A stretch of 64,000 bases of DNA. It comes from Pedobacter kyonggii. GTDB taxonomy: Bacteria > Bacteroidota > Bacteroidia > Sphingobacteriales > Sphingobacteriaceae. The DNA is taken from assembly GCF_004310665.1 (NCBI RefSeq), contig NZ_SIXF01000003.1:63087-127086 (forward strand). Reading direction: 5' to 3'. The notes beneath the pieces were generated by a model. That model saw nothing but the letters and a program-made list of their open reading frames with translations, had not been told where the DNA came from and ran no database searches. The position numbers and the translations under genes were made by a program. Below are positions 41,653 through 50,266 of the stretch, piece after piece (the stretch's first letter is position 1; every line of letters starts with the position of its first letter).

Positions 41653-42399
41653 GATACTTGACAAGGCTTTCAAGTTCCACTCTTTTATTTCTTCGATGGT
41701 AATACGGTCTTCGTAAATGGCTTTTCCAACCACTACACTTCTAATTGGGTATTTGGCCAGATCGTAAATATCCTGCATCGAACTTACACCGCCTGAAGCA
41801 ATCAGTTTAATCATAGGCGAATGTTCGAGCAGTTTTTCGTATAAATCGATCGCTGCACCACCTAATTTTCCATCTTTGCTGATGTCGGTGCACAAGAAAC
41901 GGAAAAACCCTAAAGAAAGACATTTGTCAACGTAATCCATCAGTTTAATTGGTGAGCTTTCCATCCAGCCGGAATATTTAATTACCTCATCCAAAACGTC
42001 GATTGCAACTACAATACGGTTCGCATAATCGTCTTTTTTAGCAAAAGCTTCACTCAATTGAGGTAAGAAATCGGGGTTGGTAATTGCTTGTGTGCCCACA
42101 ATTACGCGATGAATGCCAGCATCAAGCAAATTTGTAACCTGCTCAATGGTTCTGATGCCACCACCGTACTGCACTTTCATTTCGGTTTTTTTGATGATCT
42201 CGAAAAGTGCTTTTTGATTGCTAAAATCGCCTTTGGCTCCGTTTAAATCAATGATATGGATGAAATCTGTACCATTTGAGCGGTATTTTTCTATCATTTC
42301 GGGGATTGAAACATCATATTCCGTTTTTTGGTTGTAGTCGCCTTCACGAAGACGGACAACTTTTCCATCCAAAATATCAATAGCAGGTATTATGTACAT
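41650..42399 (-). CDS. hisA: HisA (ProFAR isomerase)
   Basis: 249 residues, TIM barrel. 'MYIIPAIDILDGKVVRLREGDYNQ' (catalytic Asp), 'VQYGGGIRTIEQV', 'IVGTQAITNPDFL', 'VAIDVLDEV', 'LCTDISKDGKLGGAAIDLYE' and 'ASGGVSSMQDI'. Converts ProFAR to PRFAR. Its start overlaps the region just after hisH; its TAA stop is the first three bases of the DUF559 element arm. Confidence 0.96.
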   Translation of the reverse strand: MYIIPAIDILDGKVVRLREGDYNQKTEYDVSIPEMIEKYRSNGTDFIHIIDLNGAKGDFSNQKALFEIIKKTEMKVQYGGGIRTIEQVTNLLDAGIHRVIVGTQAITNPDFLPQLSEAFAKKDDYANRIVVAIDVLDEVIKYSGWMESSPIKLMDYVDKCLSLGFFRFLCTDISKDGKLGGAAIDLYEKLLEHSPMIKLIASGGVSSMQDIYDLAKYPIRSVVVGKAIYEDRITIEEIKEWNLKALSSI

Positions 42400-42400
42400 T

Positions 42401-43033
42401 TTATAAGCTTAAGTTTGAAAAATTTTTTAATACTAGTTCGCCGGCTTTTCCCGATTTTTCGGGATGAAATTGAACGCCGTAAAAATTATCTTTTTGTACT
42501 GCTGCCGAAAACTTTAAACCATAATCAGCAGATGCGATGTCAAAAGTAGGGTTATATTCAATAAAGTACGAATGCACAAAGTAAAATTGTGTATTATCTT
42601 CAACACTTTCAAATAGCGAATTGTTTTTTGGACTAACCGCGTTCCAACCCATGTGTGGTATTTTGATATTCAGTGACTTATCGAATTTTTTGGTTTTAAC
42701 CGGAACGATATTTAAAAGCGCTGCATCGCCCTCTTCCGAATGTTCGGTAATGAGCTGCATACCCACACAGATGCCAAGAACGGGTTTAGTCAGTTTTTTA
42801 ATGGCTTCAACTAATCCTGTTCCCTTTAATTTTTCCATGGCAGCACCCGCATGCCCAACACCAGGAATGATGATGTGGCTATATTTTTCAAGGTCGTTTT
42901 CTGTATTTACCATGCCGTAGGTTACATTTAAGCGATCTAATGCTGCGGTAAGGGAGAAGATGTTGCCTGCTCCGTAGTTTACTATTCCAACCCCTAAATC
43001 CCCTAAAGGGGACTTCGAATTTCTATCGTTCAT
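42401..43033 (-). CDS. hisH: HisH glutamine amidotransferase, with repeat-derived N-terminus
   Basis: 210 residues. Class I amidotransferase triad: Cys in 'VLGICVGMQLI', His and Glu in 'GVQFHPEKSGKAG'. Supplies ammonia to HisF. The first 14 residues (MNDRNSKSPLGDLG) come before the normal beginning 'VGIVNYGAGNIFSLTAAL'; 'SKSPLGDLG' is encoded by a G/C-rich repeat arm. The original start codon appears to have been replaced by one supplied by the inserted element. Confidence 0.95.
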   Translation of the reverse strand: MNDRNSKSPLGDLGVGIVNYGAGNIFSLTAALDRLNVTYGMVNTENDLEKYSHIIIPGVGHAGAAMEKLKGTGLVEAIKKLTKPVLGICVGMQLITEHSEEGDAALLNIVPVKTKKFDKSLNIKIPHMGWNAVSPKNNSLFESVEDNTQFYFVHSYFIEYNPTFDIASADYGLKFSAAVQKDNFYGVQFHPEKSGKAGELVLKNFSNLSL

Positions 43034-43110
43034 GTTATTGTGTATAACTTAATTTATCTTAATAGCGCCCTATCTTATTCCAGTTTACTCCCCTTTAGGG
43101 GTTGGGGTTA
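42986..43110. mobile_element. 125-bp inverted-arm element between hisB and hisH
   Basis: Arms 43086-43110 (begins at the hisB TAA stop) and 42986-43014 (enters hisH coding sequence). The 70-base interior supplies a new ATG (43033) and has no other coding content. Same architecture as the DUF559 element but without the nuclease gene. Confidence 0.7.
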
Positions 43111-44241
43111 CAATAGCCCTTTAGTGCTCGGTAAAACCATTTTCTCGGCATCACGCTTGATTGCCATTTTAATGGCCTTTGCAAATGCTTTAAAAATCGC
43201 TTCAATTTTATGGTGCTCGTTATCGCCTTCTGCTTTTACGTTTAAATTACATTTTGCAGCATCACTGAACGATTTAAAGAAATGATAAAACATCTCTGTA
43301 GGCATATCGCCAACTTTTTCACGTTTAAATTCAGCATCCCAAACAATCCAGTTTCTTCCTCCAAAATCAATGGCAACCTGTGCCAAACAATCGTCCATTG
43401 GTAAGCAAAAACCATACCTTTCGATGCCTAGTTTATTGCCTAATCCTTTAGCAAAGGCTTCGCCTAAGGCAATACCAGTATCTTCTATGGTGTGGTGCTC
43501 ATCAATATGTAAATCGCCTTTAGCAATTACTTCTAGATCTACACTTCCATGTCTGGCAATCTGATCAAGCATATGATCGAAGAAGTTTAAACCTGTTTCG
43601 ATTTTGGCTTTTCCTGTTCCATCCAGATCAAGGTTAATGGTAATGTCGGTTTCGTTGGTTTTGCGTTCGTGGTGAATTTTTCTGCTTCCTGCTTTAAGCA
43701 AGTTGTAGATATCTTCCCATTTCTTGGTTTCCAGAATAATAACATCCAACAAAGTTTCGTGTTTATCCAGTGCTTCAGTCGAACCTAATGCATCATTCTG
43801 ACGAAGGAAAATCGCCTTAGCACCCAGGTTTTTGGCCAAAACCACATCGTTTAAACGATCGCCGATCACGAAAGAATTTTTCAGATCGTAATCTTCGCTG
43901 AAATATTTTGTCAATAAAGCAGTACCAGGCTTACGGGTAGGGGCATTGTCTTTCGCAAAAGTTCTATCGATTACAATCTCGCTAAAATGAACACCTTCGC
44001 CTTCAAAAGTATCCAACATAAAATTGTGGATCGGCCAGAAATTTTCCTCAGGATTTGAAAGTGTGCCCAAGCCATCCTGGTTGGTTACCATTACCAGTTC
44101 GTAATCCAGTTCGGCTGCAATTTTAGACAAATAATATAATGAGCGCGGATAAAATTTAAGCTTAGCAAAACTATCTACCTGTTCATCATCAGGCTCGATA
44201 TTTAACGTTCCATCGCGGTCTATAAACAATACTTTTTTCAT
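43108..44241 (-). CDS. hisB: Bifunctional histidinol-phosphatase / IGP dehydratase HisB
   Basis: 377 residues. N-terminal HAD phosphatase ('[14 protein letters not shown]', '[11 protein letters not shown]', 'PTRKPGT', '[10 protein letters not shown]') is fused to IGP dehydratase ('[40 protein letters not shown]', '[16 protein letters not shown]', '[35 protein letters not shown]'). The usual Proteobacterial/Bacteroidota arrangement. The TAA stop forms the outer end of the next element arm. Confidence 0.96.
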   Translation of the reverse strand: MKKVLFIDRDGTLNIEPDDEQVDSFAKLKFYPRSLYYLSKIAAELDYELVMVTNQDGLGTLSNPEENFWPIHNFMLDTFEGEGVHFSEIVIDRTFAKDNAPTRKPGTALLTKYFSEDYDLKNSFVIGDRLNDVVLAKNLGAKAIFLRQNDALGSTEALDKHETLLDVIILETKKWEDIYNLLKAGSRKIHHERKTNETDITINLDLDGTGKAKIETGLNFFDHMLDQIARHGSVDLEVIAKGDLHIDEHHTIEDTGIALGEAFAKGLGNKLGIERYGFCLPMDDCLAQVAIDFGGRNWIVWDAEFKREKVGDMPTEMFYHFFKSFSDAAKCNLNVKAEGDNEHHKIEAIFKAFAKAIKMAIKRDAEKMVLPSTKGLL

Positions 44242-44242
44242 C

Positions 44243-45283
44243 TTAAAAATTTTCTAGAACAGTTAATAGTTTGTCGTTTTCTTCTTTTGTTCCCACGGTA
44301 ATCCTTAAACATCCTTCGCACAAAGTTACTTTAGAACGATCGCGTACAATAATGCCTTGGTCTACCAAAGTATCGTAAATTTTTAAGGCGTCGGTAACTT
44401 CCGTTAGGATAAAATTAGCATCAGAAGGATAGACTTTTTTGACAATATTTAATGCATTTAACGCCTTGCTTAAACGGTCTCTTTCTGCAACAGATTCTTT
44501 AATCCAATCGTTCACCTGAGCGATGTTTTTTAAGGCTTCAAAAGCTAAATCCTGCGTAGCCTGATTGATGTTATATGGTGGTTTAATTTTGTTCAAAACA
44601 TCGATCACTTTTGTTGAAGAAAATGCCATGCCTAAACGTAAAGCGGCAAGCCCCCAGGCTTTCGAAAAAGTTTGCAAAACAACCAGGTTTCCGTACTCGG
44701 TTAACTCCTGAATAAAGGTCTTCTGTCGGGCGTAATTAATGTACGCTTCATCCACTACAACAATGCCATTAAAGTTGGCTAAAATGGTTTCAATATCTTC
44801 ACGGTTTATCGAATTTCCAGTCGGATTATTTGGCGAACAAATGAAGATTAATTTCGTGTTTTTGTCGATGGTTTCTGCGATCTTTTCCATATCCAATTGG
44901 AAGTTCGGAAGCAGGCTAACTTTGCGTATTTCTACATCGTTTATGTTAGCTGAAACCTCATACATTCCATAGGTTGGAGGCAATACAATTACATTGTCTT
45001 TTCCAGGATTACAGAATGCGCGAAACAATAAATCTATCGCTTCATCGCTGCCATTTCCTAAAAAAGTATTTTCGATTGGCACACCTTTTATTTTACTGAT
45101 TGCATCTTTCAGGTCGAGTTGCAATGGATCAGGATAACGGTTGTAATTTGCCGGTAACGGCGAGCCATAACTGTTCTCATTTGCATCTAAAAAAACTGAT
45201 GCCTGACCTTTAAATTCATCCCTAGCGGTAGAGTAGGGGCGAAGGTTTTTTATATTTTCTCTTACTAAATCGTTAATGTCCAT
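44243..45283 (-). CDS. hisC: Histidinol-phosphate aminotransferase HisC
   Basis: 346 residues, fold-type I PLP enzyme. '[14 protein letters not shown]' start, '[10 protein letters not shown]', '[15 protein letters not shown]', 'CSPNNPTGN', '[10 protein letters not shown]' and PLP-lysine '[15 protein letters not shown]'. Followed immediately by hisB. Confidence 0.96.
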   Translation of the reverse strand: MDINDLVRENIKNLRPYSTARDEFKGQASVFLDANENSYGSPLPANYNRYPDPLQLDLKDAISKIKGVPIENTFLGNGSDEAIDLLFRAFCNPGKDNVIVLPPTYGMYEVSANINDVEIRKVSLLPNFQLDMEKIAETIDKNTKLIFICSPNNPTGNSINREDIETILANFNGIVVVDEAYINYARQKTFIQELTEYGNLVVLQTFSKAWGLAALRLGMAFSSTKVIDVLNKIKPPYNINQATQDLAFEALKNIAQVNDWIKESVAERDRLSKALNALNIVKKVYPSDANFILTEVTDALKIYDTLVDQGIIVRDRSKVTLCEGCLRITVGTKEENDKLLTVLENF

Positions 45284-45371
45284 GTTAATTAAAATGATTG
45301 CACAGATTACTTAATTCTTTTCCTTCGGTTTGATCACACAGATTAGGTAATTGCACCGATTCTTTCTTGTT

Positions 45372-45416
45372 TTACACCGTTTTATCTTCGGACTTCGGAC
45401 TTCCGACCTCGGACTC
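45372..45416. repeat. Heptad repeat invading the hisD 3' end
   Basis: Heptads ttcggac, ttcggac, ttccgac, ctcggac. They lie inside the hisD reading frame and encode its last residues; 'cacagat' copies are also present in the spacer to hisC (45300-45345). Confidence 0.65.
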
Positions 45417-46694
45417 AAAGTTCAATCTAATACTGACAGCATTTTTATGTGCTTCCAGGCCTTCTGCTTCTGCAAGTATTTCAACTGTGGTGCCAATGTT
45501 ATTTAATCCATCAGCCGATAAATGCTGAAAAGTGATTTTTTTCAGAAAAGCATCAGTAGATACGCCTGAATAAGCTTTTGCGAAACCACTGGTTGGTAAA
45601 GTGTGGTTGGTTCCAGAGGCATAATCGCCAACACTTTCTGGTGTAAGATTACCCAAAAACACCGATCCTGCGTTGATAATCATTGGGATAAGACCCTGAA
45701 AATGCTCAGTGGCCAATATTAAGTGCTCTGGAGCATATTCATTTGAAAATTGCATTGCCTTATCCAGGTTTTCAGCTAAAACTGCATAAGAATTGGCTAT
45801 TGCTTTGGCTGCAATGTCCTTTCGTGGCAGGATATCAAGCTGATTTTCAATTTCTTTTAATGTATCAGTAATAATCTGATTAGAAGTAGATACTAAAATA
45901 GCCTGACTATCAGTTCCATGTTCAGCCTGCGCAAGTAAATCTGCGGCGATAAATGACGGATTGGCAGTCTCATCAGCAATAACCAATACCTCTGATGGCC
46001 CGGCAGGCATATCAATAGCTACTTTGTTTTGAACCATTGTTTTTGCCGTGGTTACATAGCGGTTGCCCGGGCCAAAGATCTTATATACCTGTGGTACACT
46101 TTCCGTTCCGAAGGCCATTGCCGCAACGGCTTGTGCACCCCCAATAAGGAATACTTTTTCGATACCCAGCAGCACCGCACAGTAGGCTAGATAACAATTG
46201 GTTTTGCCGTCATTTTGTGGGGGAGAACACACCACGATTTCTTTACAGCCTGCGATGATTGCCGGCGTAGCCAACATTAAAAAAGTGCTCGGCAAAACTG
46301 CGGTTCCTCCAGGGATATAAAGTCCCACTTTTTCAATTGCCCTCGATTCACGCCAGCACAGAACGCCCGGCATTGTTTCGATTTTATCTTCAGTTTTTAA
46401 CTGCGACTGGTGAAAAGTTTTGATGTTTTGGTAAGCCGTATCAATTGCTTTTTTTGCTTCTGCGGGAATGGTAGATGCAATTGCTTTTAATTCTTCTGCA
46501 TCTAAAAATAGCTTCTCCAGATCAACTTTATCAAATGCTTTTGCGAAGTTGAAAAGCGCCTGGTCGCCATCTTTTTTTACCGTGCTGATGATGTCGGTTA
46601 CCCGTTCTTCAACCAGTTTATCGTCTTCAATTTGCCTCGAACAAAGTTCTTCAATTTTTGATTTAGATAAATCTGTATAATTGTAGATTTTCAA
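45372..46694 (-). CDS. hisD: Histidinol dehydrogenase HisD
   Basis: 440 residues. 'GLYIPGGTAVLPSTFLMLATPAIIAGCKEIVVCSPP', 'KVFLIGGAQAVAAMAFGTESVPQVYKIFGPGNRYVTTAK', 'AGPSEVLVIADE', 'EHGTDSQAIL' and 'EHLILAT' give the zinc and NAD sites. Oxidises histidinol to histidine. The tail after 'IRLNFE' (about 13 residues, SEVGSPKSEDKTV) is encoded by a heptad repeat and is probably additional to the native protein. Confidence 0.96.
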   Translation of the reverse strand: MKIYNYTDLSKSKIEELCSRQIEDDKLVEERVTDIISTVKKDGDQALFNFAKAFDKVDLEKLFLDAEELKAIASTIPAEAKKAIDTAYQNIKTFHQSQLKTEDKIETMPGVLCWRESRAIEKVGLYIPGGTAVLPSTFLMLATPAIIAGCKEIVVCSPPQNDGKTNCYLAYCAVLLGIEKVFLIGGAQAVAAMAFGTESVPQVYKIFGPGNRYVTTAKTMVQNKVAIDMPAGPSEVLVIADETANPSFIAADLLAQAEHGTDSQAILVSTSNQIITDTLKEIENQLDILPRKDIAAKAIANSYAVLAENLDKAMQFSNEYAPEHLILATEHFQGLIPMIINAGSVFLGNLTPESVGDYASGTNHTLPTSGFAKAYSGVSTDAFLKKITFQHLSADGLNNIGTTVEILAEAEGLEAHKNAVSIRLNFESEVGSPKSEDKTV

Positions 46695-46743
46695 TGCTTT
46701 ATAATTTTAAATTAACTAATAGTTAATATGAATTTAAACAATT

Positions 46744-47595
46744 TTATTTGATTATTTTCTCAATTGGCATTACCAAAATGCCTTCAGCACCTGCTGCTTT
46801 TAAACTGTTTATTTTATCCCAGAAATCTTCCTCAGCAATTACAGAGTGCACGGCAACCCAGTTCGGTTCGAAGAGCGGAACCACAGTTGGACTTTTTACA
46901 CCCGGAAGTAAATCGACTACTTTTTGAAGGTTATCTTTTGATACATTTAGTACCACGTATTTGTTAGACTTTGCACTGAGTACAGAGCGGATACGTTGAA
47001 GCAATTCTGCAACTTCTGGATTATCGGCTATCGATTTGTTTCCGATTAAAACAGCTTCAGATTGCATTACATCAGCGAATGGTTTTAGGCCATTGCTCTT
47101 TAATGTTCCACCTGTTGATACGATATCAAAAATGGCATCACTTAAGCCTAGGCCCGGACCAATTTCTACCGATCCGGAAATGGTTCTGATATCAGATTTT
47201 ATGCCTTTTTCCTGTAAGAATTTTTCGAGGATTACCGGGTAAGAAGTAGCAATGGCTTTGCCATTTAACTCTTCCAGTTTTTGGATATTACTGGTAGCCT
47301 GAACAGCGATTTTTAAGGTGCATTTTCCGAAGCCTAATTTTTGTAGATAGTCTACCTCAGCTTTGGTTTCTACAATTACGTTTTCTCCAACTATACCCAA
47401 ATCGGCAATGCCATCCTGTACATATTCAGGAATATCATCATCCCGGAGGAAAAGAATTTCTAAAGGAAAATTGGTAACAGTTGAGATGAGTGAGCTTTTG
47501 TAGTTTTCGAAAGATAAACCACAGTTTTTAAGTATTTCTACAGATTTTTCGTTTAACCTACCCGACTTCTGGATAGCGATTTTAAGTGTTTTCAA
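46744..47595 (-). CDS. hisG: ATP phosphoribosyltransferase HisG (long form)
   Basis: 283 residues with a C-terminal regulatory domain, so histidine feedback is likely and HisZ is not needed. 'LKIAIQKSGRLNEKSVEILKNCGL', 'RDDDIPEYVQDGIADLGIVGENV', 'GKAIATSYPVIL', 'ISGSVEIGPGLGLSDAIFDIVSTGGTL' and the C-terminal 'GAEGILVMPIEKII'. First step of histidine synthesis and first structural gene of the operon, preceded by the leader peptide region. Confidence 0.96.
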   Translation of the reverse strand: MKTLKIAIQKSGRLNEKSVEILKNCGLSFENYKSSLISTVTNFPLEILFLRDDDIPEYVQDGIADLGIVGENVIVETKAEVDYLQKLGFGKCTLKIAVQATSNIQKLEELNGKAIATSYPVILEKFLQEKGIKSDIRTISGSVEIGPGLGLSDAIFDIVSTGGTLKSNGLKPFADVMQSEAVLIGNKSIADNPEVAELLQRIRSVLSAKSNKYVVLNVSKDNLQKVVDLLPGVKSPTVVPLFEPNWVAVHSVIAEEDFWDKINSLKAAGAEGILVMPIEKIIK

Positions 47596-47633
47596 AGTAT
47601 TGAATATAGAGTGAACAAGAAATTATTTTACGG

Positions 47634-47657
47634 AAAAAAAGTTTTGAAGTACAAAAC
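47634..47657 (-). terminator. Attenuator terminator before hisG
   Basis: Coding-strand hairpin gttttg-tactt-caaaac followed by TTTTTTT, about 16 bases past the leader-peptide stop and 40 before hisG. Confidence 0.7.
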
Positions 47658-47668
47658 AAACATATCAT

Positions 47669-47684
47669 ATCGCCTATCGGCGAT
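47669..47684 (-). promoter_or_regulatory. Pause/1:2 hairpin at the end of the his leader
   Basis: Perfect stem atcgcc / ggcgat with loop gata; it includes the last leader codons and the leader stop. Confidence 0.6.
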
Positions 47685-47721
47685 GGTGTAAATGTAAGTG
47701 ATGGTTCAAAGTTAAATTCAT
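47674..47721 (-). CDS. hisL: his operon leader peptide
   Basis: 15 codons: MNLTLNHHLHLHHRR, with five His in seven residues (positions 7-13), then TAG. It lies between a promoter box and the attenuator hairpin upstream of hisG. The pattern is that of amino-acid leader peptides: ribosomes stall at His codons when charged tRNA-His is scarce and alter folding of the downstream RNA. Too short for most gene finders. Confidence 0.8.
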   Translation of the reverse strand: MNLTLNHHLHLHHRR

Positions 47722-47765
47722 AAATTATTTCTGCCAGTATCAATGCTTTAGCTGATAAGCGCTGG

Positions 47766-47773
47766 CAAATATA
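47766..47773 (-). promoter_or_regulatory. -7 box TATATTTG for the his operon
   Basis: TAnnTTTG match on the minus strand, 44 bases before the leader ATG. The short 5' UTR contains an inverted repeat gccag/ctggc. Confidence 0.6.
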
Positions 47774-47871
47774 GTGTTTGAAATGGTAAAACAAAAAATA
47801 ATGGCACTTAATTTGCCATTATGCTGTTTTTATTGCCAATAACCCTTATTTTGTATTAAAATCTTACTCTT

Positions 47872-49434
47872 TTGAAAAAGTTTCGCTTTCTAATTCTGCC
47901 CTTTATTTTGTTTGTTTCTGCCTGTGGATGGTTTAAAAGCCCACCCGAGATCGGAAAAGTGCTGTCTGAACATTTCAAGAACAAAATCTACAAAGATTTC
48001 GACACTGTAGCTTATGATAGCATTTTTGTAAAAACAATAGACAGTCTTTCGGGCAAGTTTGTCAATCCAAAAACAATCAAAGCTTTTTATTCAAATCATT
48101 CTGCTGAACCTAAATTAGTTACCCAGTTTTATATTAATGGAGAATTAGACTCGTTGGTGAGCTATTTGGATCAATGTAAGGCGCATGGTTTTAATCCAAA
48201 GATTTTTAAAACCGACGAAATTAAAGCCCTTTTGGACGAATTATCGGCAAATAAGTTTAAAAGAGTGGATGAAAGTTATCCTGTAATTGCAAAACTAGAG
48301 CTGCTGGCGGCCAATGCTTATTTAAATTATACAAACTATTTAAAATATGGGGTAGTAAATCCACGCACTATTTTCTCGCGTTATTATATTAAAGTTAGGC
48401 GTCCGGATAGCGCTGGGATGATCAATCTTTTGAATAGTACGAGCCTGTTGGATACACTCAGATCTGTTCAGCCCAAATCAGCTCAATATAAAGCTTTGCA
48501 GGCTGCGTATTTGAATACAGATGCTTACGATGAGAAACGGATTTTACTGCTAAATATGGAGCGCTTCCGTTGGAAAATGCCAGAGACTGGTGATAATTAT
48601 GTACAGGTAAATATTCCTGATTTTAGGTTAACCTGGCTGGATAAACAAGATACCGTAATTACAATGAAAGTTTGTGTTGGCGGGAGGCGTGAAAATGGTT
48701 ACGAAGAGAAGTTAAAAGCCTTTGCAAAATCGGGTAATTTGGATGATAAACCGAAGAATCATGAGACACCTTTATTGTTCAGTAAAATCAATTCCATTCA
48801 GGCCAATCCGATTTGGAATATTCCTGTAAGTATTGCGCAAAGTGAGATCTATTGGATGGCAAGAAAAGATCCATATTATTTATCGAACAGCAACATTAAA
48901 GTTTACTATAAAGACAAACTGATTGGTGAGCCCGATACCATCAATTGGAATAGGTATTCGCGTGATAAATTACCCTTTAAATTTAAGCAAGGATCTGGCG
49001 GTGGAAACGCCTTAGGAAAGTTCAAATTCATCTTCGATAATAGTTCGAGTATTTACCTGCACGATACCAATAACAAGAACGGATTTAATCTGACAAACCG
49101 AGCTATAAGTCATGGTTGCGTGCGCATCGAAAAACCACTTCAATTTGCCGAACTTCTTGTGAAAGATTCTTACACTTACGACAAATTAAGGGCAGAAGTA
49201 GATTTGCCTCCGATAGATAGTACACACGTAAAATGGTATAAAAAACGCATGGCACAAAAGGCCGATACACTTAAGGCGTTTCAATTAAAACCTGCATGGT
49301 TCGCACCAAAGAAAAATGTTCCGCTAATTATTACTTACATCACAGCATGGTCTCAAAATGATAAGATTGAATACAGACCTGATGTTTACGGTATGGACGA
49401 AAAACTTTGGACCGCGATGAAGAAGTTCAGGTAG
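47872..49434 (+). CDS. L,D-transpeptidase lipoprotein (YcbB-like)
   Basis: 520 residues starting at TTG 47872, chosen because it gives a clear lipoprotein signal ('KKFRFLILPFILFVSAC', Cys about 18). The catalytic YkuD domain lies around residues 235-435: 'VNIPDFRLTWLDKQDTVITMKVCVGG', 'ETPLLFSKINSIQANPIWNIP' and 'LTNRAISHGCVRIEKPLQFAELL' (SHGCVR Cys). The N-terminal region matches the long YcbB type. Forms 3-3 crosslinks in peptidoglycan or attaches proteins; anchored in the periplasm. Confidence 0.88.
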   Translation: MKKFRFLILPFILFVSACGWFKSPPEIGKVLSEHFKNKIYKDFDTVAYDSIFVKTIDSLSGKFVNPKTIKAFYSNHSAEPKLVTQFYINGELDSLVSYLDQCKAHGFNPKIFKTDEIKALLDELSANKFKRVDESYPVIAKLELLAANAYLNYTNYLKYGVVNPRTIFSRYYIKVRRPDSAGMINLLNSTSLLDTLRSVQPKSAQYKALQAAYLNTDAYDEKRILLLNMERFRWKMPETGDNYVQVNIPDFRLTWLDKQDTVITMKVCVGGRRENGYEEKLKAFAKSGNLDDKPKNHETPLLFSKINSIQANPIWNIPVSIAQSEIYWMARKDPYYLSNSNIKVYYKDKLIGEPDTINWNRYSRDKLPFKFKQGSGGGNALGKFKFIFDNSSSIYLHDTNNKNGFNLTNRAISHGCVRIEKPLQFAELLVKDSYTYDKLRAEVDLPPIDSTHVKWYKKRMAQKADTLKAFQLKPAWFAPKKNVPLIITYITAWSQNDKIEYRPDVYGMDEKLWTAMKKFR

Positions 49435-49473
49435 AATTTAATCAGCAGCTTAGATCTTCTTGGTTAAAACGAT

Positions 49474-49481
49474 TAACTTTG
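49474..49481 (+). promoter_or_regulatory. -7 box TAACTTTG for nrtR
   Basis: Overlaps the palindromic operator 49478-49498. Confidence 0.6.
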
Positions 49482-49498
49482 TGTTGTTTTAACACAAA
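49478..49498. promoter_or_regulatory. NrtR operator O1 (21-bp palindrome)
   Basis: Half-sites TTTGTGTT and AACACAAA, separated by five bases. It begins within the -7 box and covers the likely transcription start of nrtR, so it should mediate autorepression. Confidence 0.7.
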
Positions 49499-49505
49499 TT
49501 AGAGG

Positions 49506-50198
49506 ATGACCGATCAAAATATTAAAATTGCTGTTGATGCCATTGTATTTGGCTACGAAAAAGGAATGCTTTATGTGTTGGCTGTTCAGCAGCGATTTGG
49601 TAAACTGGCGGATAGATGGGTTTTGCCAGGTGGATTTATTTTAAACGACGAGCCTTTGCTTATGGCAGTTGAGCGTGAACTTAAAGAAGAGGCCGGTATA
49701 ACGGTAAATTATCTTGAGCAGCTGGGTACGTTTGGTGATGATGTTAATCGCGACGAACGCTTCAGGGTAATTTCTGTGGCTTATTTTGCCCTGGTTAATC
49801 CTAAAAATTTTGTATTAAAAGCCGATACCGATGCCAAGGATGCGAAATGGTTTCCCGTAACCGGAATTCCACAATTGGGGTATGATCACAATGAAATGGT
49901 TAATCTCGCGCATCAGCGTTTAAAAAGCAAACTCACTTACCAACCAATCGGTTTTGATCTGTTGGATCAGGAATTTCTCTTTTCCGATCTTGAAAATTTA
50001 TACTGCTCCATTTTAGAAAGAGATATAGACCGACGAAATTTTAGAAAAAAAATTCTAAGTTTTGGAATTGTTACAGAAACCGATAAAGTAGTTAAAATTG
50101 GTGCCAGTGGTAGGCCAGGCAAACTTTTTACCTTCGATAAGGAAAAATATAACCAGCTTTTGAAGGAAAATTTTCAATTCGATATTAGGTTTGCGTAA
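49506..50198 (+). CDS. nrtR: NrtR-type Nudix transcriptional repressor
   Basis: 230 residues. N-terminal Nudix fold ('DRWVLPGGFILNDEPLLMAVERELKEEAGITV', a modified Nudix box) and C-terminal winged helix ('ENLYCSILERDIDRRNFRKKILSFGIVTETD', 'GRPGKLFTFDKEKY'). NrtR repressors bind palindromes and release on ADP-ribose or related NAD metabolites. Two more matching operators lie after this gene. The downstream genes are NAD/ADP-ribose enzymes, so an ADP-ribose-responsive switch is likely. Confidence 0.9.
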   Translation: MTDQNIKIAVDAIVFGYEKGMLYVLAVQQRFGKLADRWVLPGGFILNDEPLLMAVERELKEEAGITVNYLEQLGTFGDDVNRDERFRVISVAYFALVNPKNFVLKADTDAKDAKWFPVTGIPQLGYDHNEMVNLAHQRLKSKLTYQPIGFDLLDQEFLFSDLENLYCSILERDIDRRNFRKKILSFGIVTETDKVVKIGASGRPGKLFTFDKEKYNQLLKENFQFDIRFA

Positions 50199-50210
50199 AA
50201 TAAACACAAA
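50190..50210. promoter_or_regulatory. NrtR operator O2
   Basis: Half-sites TTTGCGTA and AACACAAA, five-base spacer; overlaps the end of nrtR. Centre lies 53 bases before that of O3. Confidence 0.65.
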
Positions 50211-50238
50211 TTATTCTTTGCATTCTAAAAATGATTTT

Positions 50239-50246
50239 TATATTTG
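50239..50246 (+). promoter_or_regulatory. -7 box TATATTTG for the NAD/ADPR operon
   Basis: Located 20 bases before ATG 50267 and overlapped by operator O3 in the same register as at nrtR. Confidence 0.65.
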
Positions 50247-50263
50247 TGTAAATAATACGCAAA
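50243..50263. promoter_or_regulatory. NrtR operator O3
   Basis: Half-sites TTTGTGTA and TACGCAAA, five-base spacer. Starts at the TTTG of the -7 box as O1 does. Confidence 0.72.
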
Positions 50264-50266
50264 TAT

